Part shown: one piece after another, positions 56,801 through 64,000 of the stretch
How the letters are laid out: each line of letters opens with the position of its first letter
Numbering within the stretch: position 1 is the first letter of the stretch
Source: Spirodela intermedia
Lineage: Eukaryota > Streptophyta > Magnoliopsida > Alismatales > Araceae
NCBI GenBank assembly: GCA_902729315.2
Contig: LR746272.1
Location: forward strand, 10,100,327-10,164,326
Reading direction: 5' to 3'
DNA: 64,000 nucleotides
The notes under the pieces: generated by a model
What the model was told of the DNA's origin: nothing
What the model saw: the letters and a program-made list of their open reading frames with translations, nothing else
Databases searched by the model: none
Program-made: the position numbers and the translations under genes

Positions 56801-59800
56801 GTTTTAACTTTACTAAGTGATGTTGCATTGTAGAAGGAAAACGTCCAAGTTGTTGACTATAAGGCTTAGAATTTATTCCAATGACATGGATGGCGGATTC
56901 TACATTAACATTGACCAGGTTATGGTGGCATTATCTTCACTGTCACAAGGACTGAAATTTCGTGAAGCATTTTTACCATTGAGATAGATATGAGAATTTA
57001 ATGTTTTTAGTAGGGTACAGCGTCTCGAATATGCTCGAGTTTCCTACCACTTATCATGGGCAACATTTAGTTATTCAACACTACTGACTCTATACATTTG
57101 TTATCTAAAAGTTTGATCGGCTTGTTGTGTAGAAAAGTATATAGTCATGATTGCGGTTGATGTGAAATCCTTTAAAATGAGTGTCAGCGATAATTGTATC
57201 GAAAGATGTGGGAAGAATGAAATAAGTTCTTATAGGATGAATACCATTTTCCAGTTTTGTTGTGATATATCCTGATGGTTGGAACAAGGCTATTCTATTT
57301 TAGTTTTGATCTCATCCATTCATTTTTGTGGCTAAGGTTCAAAAAAGGACTCCTAAAAAAGAGGTGATTGTTGAAACTTCTTATTATCTCAATCCTGGAA
57401 ACATACGAAGTTACTTTTGGACTCCTTTTTGAACGTTGATTAGACTGCCCTCTTGTTTTTTCCTTTTCTCTAAAGTGTTATAGAAATCCTTTTCGTTTTC
57501 TGTTGTTTCCTACAAATCTGGTGTGTACATAGTTTGTTTATTGGCATTGTGTGCAAATCTGGTGCTTCGTGCGTTCTCTCTTCTATCTCTTTTCTCCTGA
57601 ATAGATTTTTCTTTTCTATTATTCTAGATATTGGCACGAGTTCAACAATTTCCAGTTTCAGCTTATATCCCATCAGGTATGTTAGTTTTTTATTTCATAT
57701 GGATTTTATTCTGTTAATGTTCTTGTCTAGTTTTTGAGGCATTTTTCCAGATTTTGTTTTCTTCAGGATTTGCTAGTGACACTTGTAATACCCATTTTTA
57801 TTTTGACCTTCATTCACTGCATGGTTAAGATTATTGATATTTTCCTCAAGATAGTTATACGAATGAATTCGAGGAGATATTCGAAGAAATTCATGTTTTA
57901 CTCCGCGCTAATATCTATCCAGAATGTGGTCCGTGGAATTCATTTCTTGGAAGCCCAACGTGGCGTATGAAAACATAAATTTTACAGCAAAGTATTGATG
58001 ATAGAAGATAAAATAGAAGGCCATGTGGTAAATGGCGAAATTTTCTGCAATCACCTTCGGTGGGAGAGGAAGACGCTGATAGCTGTGGCACAAAAAAAGA
58101 TACGTGTAAAAAAATGGCAAGACACAAAAGGCAGCAGTTGTTTTCTCCATCTCTTGTCGAGTCATTTTCCATTCAGTCGATCAGAACTTTAATACATTAA
58201 GACGATCTAATTGTACAAACATGAAATCCTTGGAGCTCAAGCATTGTGCTTAATACATGGGGCTGTGAGAAAAATATAGATCAACGAGCTGATGAAATTT
58301 CTAGGCGAAGTGTGATCAGAGGGCTCAGGAGCAATCTGTTTGGGATCCTATCGCAGTCATACTTGGTAAAGCGGAAATATTGTTCTTCATTCCATTTCCC
58401 AGATCAAAATGATACATATAGTTATGTTTTACTTTCGTTCGTTTCTCGTCTCCTCAACGATTGTGCTACAAACCCAAAATTGGTTGAACATCTAGTAACA
58501 GTATAATTGATGCCTGGTGAATAATCGACATGATACATAGAGCTATGTTGGGGGGCAATATCAGCATAAAGACAGCAAGGAGATTTCAGAGTTGGCAATC
58601 CTAATTACTTTAGAAAATACTTGTCTTCTGATTCATATGTGCTTGTTTTCTAATATTCACGATTCGGTGCGTTGTTTAAGAATCTTTCTGTTGAGTTGCT
58701 TGCGTGGACTAGATAGTGTTGAGATTCTTTTGTGTACCGTGAAAAATTGTATGACTATGACGAAACATACTGCTTGCTGCGGAATTGTGGTTGAATAGTG
58801 TCTAAGAGCAATAGTTGTCACATTATCTCGGGCGCTTTAATCTGTTTCCTTTTGCGGAGTTGTGGGATGGCATTTCATCAAGTTCTAACTGAAGTTTTTT
58901 GAGTGACAGGAAGAGAGGGATGCTATTTTAGCTAAGATAGAGGTTTCACAAGCACACCTTGAGTTGTTAAAGCGCACAAATGTCCTGAATGATGCTTTTC
59001 CCATTTGGCATGACGGAGAATTCGGAACCATTAACAATTTTCGCCTTGGCCGTCTTCCTAAAATACCGGTACAGGCTGCAGGGTTATGCTCTCACGGTCT
59101 TATAAATCTTTTTTTTTATTGTTGTAATCTTATTCGTTTTGTGTTCAGTGCCTTCGTCTATGTTTGTGTGAACTCAAGCCCATCTGACTAGTGGTGTTCT
59201 TGAGTCGGATGTCTTATTAATTTTCTATTGCTTCTGATTTAAGTTAAACTTGTTGTCCTCTTTGAACTTGAAGGTTGAATGGGATGAGATAAATGCTGCT
59301 TGGGGACAATCCTGCCTTCTTCTACACACAATGGCGCAGTATTTTCGGCCAAAATTTTCGTATCCTTTTGTAGAAATAAATTTGATAATTCTTTTCTACC
59401 TATTAACTCATTTGCATCGGTTTTGCACAAGGGCTGCATATTCTAAATGAAATATACGTTTTCGTACATCTTTCCTTTTGATCCACTGCCAATCTAAATG
59501 AATATATTGCGGTAGTTTTCTTCATTTTCTTGTGATATATAATTGATGCTGACATAGGTCAAAGCACTCAGTGTTTGCTTTTTTGTGTGGAGATTACTTT
59601 TGAATTCCTATATACATTCAATAGATATCGAATCAAAATCATTCCAATGGGAAGTTATCCCCGAATAGTGGACGCCAACAACAACACATATGAACTGTAA
59701 GTGTCAACCAGATAATTGAATTCTTTCGCTAAATGATCCCATACCAGTGCGAGAGAATGAGAGAGAACACGCGGAGAATCCTAAGATGACAGCCAGCTTC

Positions 59801-60641
59801 TATCAGATTCACTCTCTAGTCCAAATCAAAGAGGATTCTAAAGACTCATGAACATTCTATTGAATTCTAGTCAGCGAAGTAAAAAATATGGGCAGAACAC
59901 TGGATCAGAGAATGCTCAGAGATTCCTCAAAGGAGGAATTTTACATGTGAGACTAGAATGTATTACCCATGAACGAACCCATGGTGCTGGTCAATATCTG
60001 TGTCTCCTTCCACAACCACAACATTCGTTCGATGTCATCCAAAGGGCTTGAGCTTTAGGTTGTGATTAATCATTTCTCTGTAAGGGAGAAGCTCTTTTCT
60101 GATCTTATGCATAATCTCGTCCGGCTGATGAGACTTCCATGATCGGTGGCTGAAGGAAACTTTCTGATCTCAGGTTTGGCCCTGTGAACCTTTTCTGGAG
60201 CACGAGATACGACAAAGCGATGACATTGTTCTTGACGTGCCTGAAAGATTTCGCCGACTTTGCCAATTCAAGGGACAAGGAAAATAATATACCTCCTGAA
60301 AAATGCTTCAAGCTCCCTTACAAGTAAGTTCTTGCTCGATGCTCGATGGCTAGATACTTGTGAATTGTGCAGCTAATTGCTTTCATACTATCTTGAAACT
60401 ACTTTGTAGAATAGAGAATGATCGAGTGGAGAACTACACCATCACCCAGAGCTTCAACAAGCAGGAGAACTGGACGAAGGCCCTGAAATATACTCTCTGC
60501 AACCTCAAGTGGGCACAGTACTGGTTCGTGGGAAACACCAACTTCCAGCCTCTCTCTGCCATGGTCTCCTCTCATGCGCAGGTTCCACCTATCGACTCCT
60601 TATACTCCAAAAATGATACAAGTTCCAAGAACTCGTCCTAG
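53852..60641 (+). CDS. ATG6: autophagy protein ATG6 / Beclin 1 homologue
   Basis: Ten exons: 53852-53993, 54361-54716, 55102-55272, 56633-56757, 57628-57676, 58910-59068, 59274-59359, 59625-59696, 60174-60323 and 60410-60641. All are GT/AG and in phase, giving 513 residues (Arabidopsis ATG6 517). Exon 1 is short (47 codons): [19 protein letters not shown] then CHNC (21-24), a zinc-binding-like CxxC pair with CLEC (172-175). A coiled coil covers about residues 175-290 ([28 protein letters not shown]). The evolutionarily conserved domain follows, with [45 protein letters not shown] and [22 protein letters not shown]6 is the regulatory subunit of the class III PI3-kinase (VPS34) complex that makes PI3P for autophagosome formation and vacuolar sorting; in plants it is also needed for pollen germination. 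No key element is missing. Confidence 0.97.
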
Positions 60642-61658
60642 CTGCGCTCTCACCTCCCCTGTACATATAATATTGCTGAAAATAGAAGCCCCTTTTTTTG
60701 CTTGAACTGTGGGTAAGTTGAAGCCCGATTGTGGATTCATTTTTTTCCCAACTGTAAATGAAGAAATGTCTCCAGGCTGCCGATCCTTCTGACTGTTCTT
60801 GTTTGATGCTTTCTTCTTAAATTACTTAATTTTGTGTATGATTAAGTCTCCACAGATTATCATCCCTCCATGTTATTGGCGGAATGAGCTGGTTGAATCC
60901 GTCGTGATAACCAGTGGAGGATGCTTACTGGAACCTCATTAGGATCAGATGAATACGTTAGCTAGGACAGCTGCGCTGGCTGGCACCCCAGAGAGCTATG
61001 GCATGCCGTCTACGAAGGGCTGCCTGAGGATGGGGTGTTTGGGACCTACTACTGGTCCCGAGATGGCGGCGGGGAGAGCAACCCCTGAATTGTTTATTTC
61101 GTCGGGTCCGCTTCACCCCGCGGGGCTGCGTCGTCAGAACGACGAAAGAAGAGGAAGATGTGAGCCGCTGTTGGGGTCTTAGGCTGTGGAGGTCGCCCAC
61201 TGGAAGGTGCTAAGTGGGAATGCCCCCGCCCACGTCGTCGACAATGCGAAACAAGCCATCGTCACGAGCCTCGCGGAGCCTCTCTAGATTCCAGTTGGAC
61301 CCACGTCGCGAAATCGCCATTTCTGGGGACTGGAAGATCGTCAAAGGGTTACGGCGGAGCCTTCAATTGTCAGCGACAGGAGGCAGCTGCGCCATAATGT
61401 CAATGAAAGCTCTTCTCCTTGTCGGCCACGGCACGCGCCGGGCTTGCCAGCATTGGGAACCCAAGGTTTTCCTGTTCCGAATGGACGAAGTCGCACATTG
61501 GTCGGGTGATTGTTCAAAACAGGAGGGCAACCTTGTCTGGTATCTGTTATTCTCTGAGCTGCGTTGCTCTATCCCCGGAGCTACCAAGAGGAAGAGGCAG
61601 CGGGGCGGAGCAAGGAGGAAGGGCGGCGGCGGCGGAGTTCCGGGGAGTAGCGGCGAAG
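60642..61658. other. ATG6 3' region and LACS promoter
   Basis: The first 300 bases are AT-rich and probably contain the ATG6 3' UTR. From 60950 to 61658 the DNA is GC-rich with overlapping open frames on both strands that lack known domains; this part should hold the promoter and leader of the acyl-CoA synthetase gene. Several ATGs precede the chosen LACS start. Confidence 0.5.
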
Positions 61659-64000
61659 ATGAAGTATCTGGTGGAGGTGGAGAAGGGGGCGGAGGCAAAG
61701 GACGGCCGGCCTTCCGTGGGCCCCGCTTACCGGAGTGTATTCGCCAAGGATGGGTTCCCACCCCCAGTCGAGGGTGTGGAGACCTGCTGGGATATTTTCC
61801 GGTGAGTACATAGCGTAGTTTGGTTTCCGACCACTGGGGTTGTCGTCAATTGAAACAGAAGGGAAATTCCGATTTTCCCATAGTTTTTCGTTTATGCCTC
61901 AAAGTAGCTTTCATCTCTTTTTTCCATCTTGTAATCTTTATGCATGCATCTCCATAGATTGGCGATCTCTGAAACTGGGAGAGAATTAAAAATCGTCCAC
62001 ATCCTGTGGACTGTAAATTTGAAATAATATCATCGGGTGATTGTTTTAATCCTCATATCTTCTCTGTTTAGCGAAAAAAAGTTATTTTTTTCTTTTTCTA
62101 GGTCCATTTCTCAATCGGTGATCAGACATTTCTGCCGGCAAAACTAGATGATTAGGCTCCTTGATGAACATATTACTTACTGTGTGTTCTACAAGTCACT
62201 CTCGTCGCCCCATTTAGAACGTATAAAGAAGAAATTAAGCTTGAAATACCAAGTTGTGGTTGCACCTTATGGTAACAGTTGATGATTTTCAGCACCTCTG
62301 CTATGAAGTATCCCGAGAACCGAATGCTTGGTCGTCGTGAGATTATAAACGGCAAGGTGACTGCCTGAACCTCTCTTTTTGGCTATCTCTTTGAATATTT
62401 CTATGATCCCGGAAATGGAATCTGAATGCACTGTGTAGGCAGGGAAATACCTCTGGCTGACTTACAAAGAAGTTTACGATCTTGTGATGAAGATTGGGAC
62501 ATCGATTCGCAGCTGTGGAGTATATCAGGTCGGTTGGCTTATATCCACTGTGCACTGGTAGCTCTGTGCTTTCGTTTCTCTCTTATTCCACTTGGTTCAT
62601 AACCTACTCATATGCAGGGAGGTCGATGTGGTATTTATGGTGCCAATTGTCCTGAGTGGATCATGAGTATGGAGGTATTTTTCTGAAAATCTTTGGGAAG
62701 TTGAAGATAGTCTTAAGGAGATAAGGTTTGCTCATTATGCACGCATTATTACCTGTTCTCTCATGATTCATCTACATTTCCATGCAGGCTTGCAATGCTC
62801 ATGGGATTTATTGCGTTCCCTTGTATGACACACTTGGTATGCATCCTCCTATTTTCTTGATGAGTGAACCCATTAAAACTTATATACCATGCATCTTATT
62901 CGTCAGAAATTCTGGAAATAAGCTCACACTACGTATGAGACAAGGAAAACAACCACTTATAAGAAGACATCGGTAATCTATGGCAAAAATTGAATCAGTT
63001 CTTTTGACTTGTGCCTAATCTAGTACTTGGAGTGATGGGTTTGTTGCCAAAAAGTTTTATGAGCATTGCTCTCAGCAACGTTTCCAATAAATTGAATGCG
63101 TCAAATTTTTACCTTAATTTTACCTATGAGCGGAGATACGAAGGCTCTCATCTGTAAAAGTGCTTGTGCACAAAGCCAGACAGTGTTGGAGAGTTTGAGG
63201 GCGGAAAGTTTGATAGAAGAAAACTTCAGGGTCTTGTTTGAATCATTGGAATCGGGAGCTTCTATCTTTCTTTCTTGGGAAATATCTAATAATTATGTAA
63301 GAGTCATCCTGGACTTTACATCTTATTATGTTGGAGGTTATTAGGGAAAGGCATTAGAAAGAGAAGCTTTCATTAGGAAGCCACGACAGTAACCAAATTC
63401 TTTTGACGACCAAGATATGATGAATGACGGATTTTTTTGGTGGGATATTGGCCCATTCTTGACAACCAGCTTTGGGCCTAGATTTTGCGTCTGTTTGAGG
63501 GCAGAAGCACAATTTTTCAATTATCATGTATGTGAGTCTGATTGATCGCGTTCTGATTTTTTTTGCTGTTCTTTGAGTTTGTTTAATGGTCAAGTCGGAC
63601 CAAATGCTTGAACACATATTTTCCTATGAGTAATTTCTTTCATTTAGTATTGAGCATCCCCTGGGGTGAATCATTTTATGGCCGAAAAAAATTGCTTCTG
63701 TATAATGTTCTTTTCTTTTCTGTAGGTGCTGGTGTAGTTGAATTTATCATATGTCACGCGGAGGTTTCCATTGTTTTTGTTGAAGAAAAAAAGATTCCAG
63801 AGGTATAGCATTCATAAGTGGTTCTGGTTTTGCAATGAAACACAGAAAACTGTGGACATAATACCTGACTTTAGTTATGAGCATACCTGAAAATATCTTG
63901 TAATGGCTCAAGTGAAATGTTTTCTTGTGTTTTCTATTTAGTTACTTCAATTATGTCTTTTCTTATCTTGGTAATTTATTTCTGCAGATGATGAAGGCAC
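61659..64000 (+). CDS. LACS: long-chain acyl-CoA synthetase, 5' part (truncated by window end)
   Basis: Seven exons are visible: 61659-61801, 62293-62356, 62439-62528, 62618-62674, 62788-62836, 63726-63802 and 63988 onward, all GT/AG and in phase. The protein begins MKYLVEVEKGAEAKDGRPSV and continues with PAYRSVFAKDGFPPPVEG, PENRMLGRREIINGK, YLWLTYKEVYDLVMKIG, CGIYGANCPEWIMSMEACNA, HGIYCVPLYDTLG and VSIVFVEEKKIPE. This is the conserved N-terminus of the plant LACS1/2/4/5 group. These AMP-forming enzymes activate long-chain fatty acids with ATP and CoA for cuticular wax, cutin and lipid synthesis, usually at the ER. About 150 residues of an expected 660 or so are present; the AMP-binding motif lies beyond the window. 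Which LACS paralogue this is cannot be decided here. Confidence 0.95.

Noticed and set aside
61214-61813. Plus-strand 199-codon frame overlapping LACS exon 1
   Set aside because: Different frame from the clearly conserved LACS N-terminus; no similarity recognised.

Overview
This window is nuclear DNA of a flowering plant. It carries intron-rich genes with GT-AG splice sites, chloroplast- and mitochondrion-targeted proteins, the plant-type NADH-glutamate synthase and HUA1 families, decayed LTR retrotransposons and many CT/GA microsatellites. The GC-rich 5' exons of several genes would fit a monocot or an early-diverging angiosperm, but the species cannot be fixed from the sequence alone.

Layout. 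The first 280 bases hold the last exon of an unidentified plus-strand gene. A ten-exon minus-strand gene (8798 down to 480) encodes a chloroplast-type ABC transporter of subfamily D (ABCD2-like). It is divergent from a twelve-exon plus-strand gene (9239-18633) for a six-finger CCCH zinc-finger protein of the HUA1 type, with a short shared promoter between them. Two minus-strand genes follow: a single-exon proteasome-assembly-chaperone-1-like protein (20121-19366) and a five-exon plastid DUF212 membrane protein (23888-20678). From about 24 to 34 kb there are no intact genes. This gap holds a decayed coding fragment with an in-frame stop, a perfect hairpin, a degenerate Ty1/copia reverse-transcriptase fragment on the plus strand, a degenerate Ty3/gypsy polyprotein on the minus strand with a very short solo LTR inserted in its reverse transcriptase, and GA-rich minisatellites. 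NADH-dependent glutamate synthase (GLT1, 22 exons, 2,208 residues) fills 34756-46331. Next come a small minus-strand MGNC-type protein (48579-48271) divergent from mitochondrial SDHAF4 (49486-49863), a 4-kb gene-free stretch with a very large CT-rich array, the autophagy gene ATG6/Beclin 1 (53852-60641, ten exons), and the first seven exons of a long-chain acyl-CoA synthetase that runs off the window end at 64000.

The exon-intron models were built by hand. Every junction was checked for GT/AG ends and reading-frame continuity, and the totals fit the usual family lengths: 757 aa for ABCD2, 540 for HUA1, 269 for DUF212, 2,208 for GLT1 and 513 for ATG6. The genes are ordinary single-copy plant housekeeping or developmental genes with no operon-like logic. 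They span plastid transport, RNA processing, proteasome assembly, nitrogen assimilation, respiratory-complex assembly, autophagy and lipid activation. I did not find an undescribed multi-gene system. The more unusual material is non-coding: gene-proximal CT/GA tracts, precise minisatellites (46-bp x5, 58-bp x2.4, a motif spaced about 20-23 bp apart), a nested short solo LTR, and a decayed gene fragment next to a perfect hairpin.
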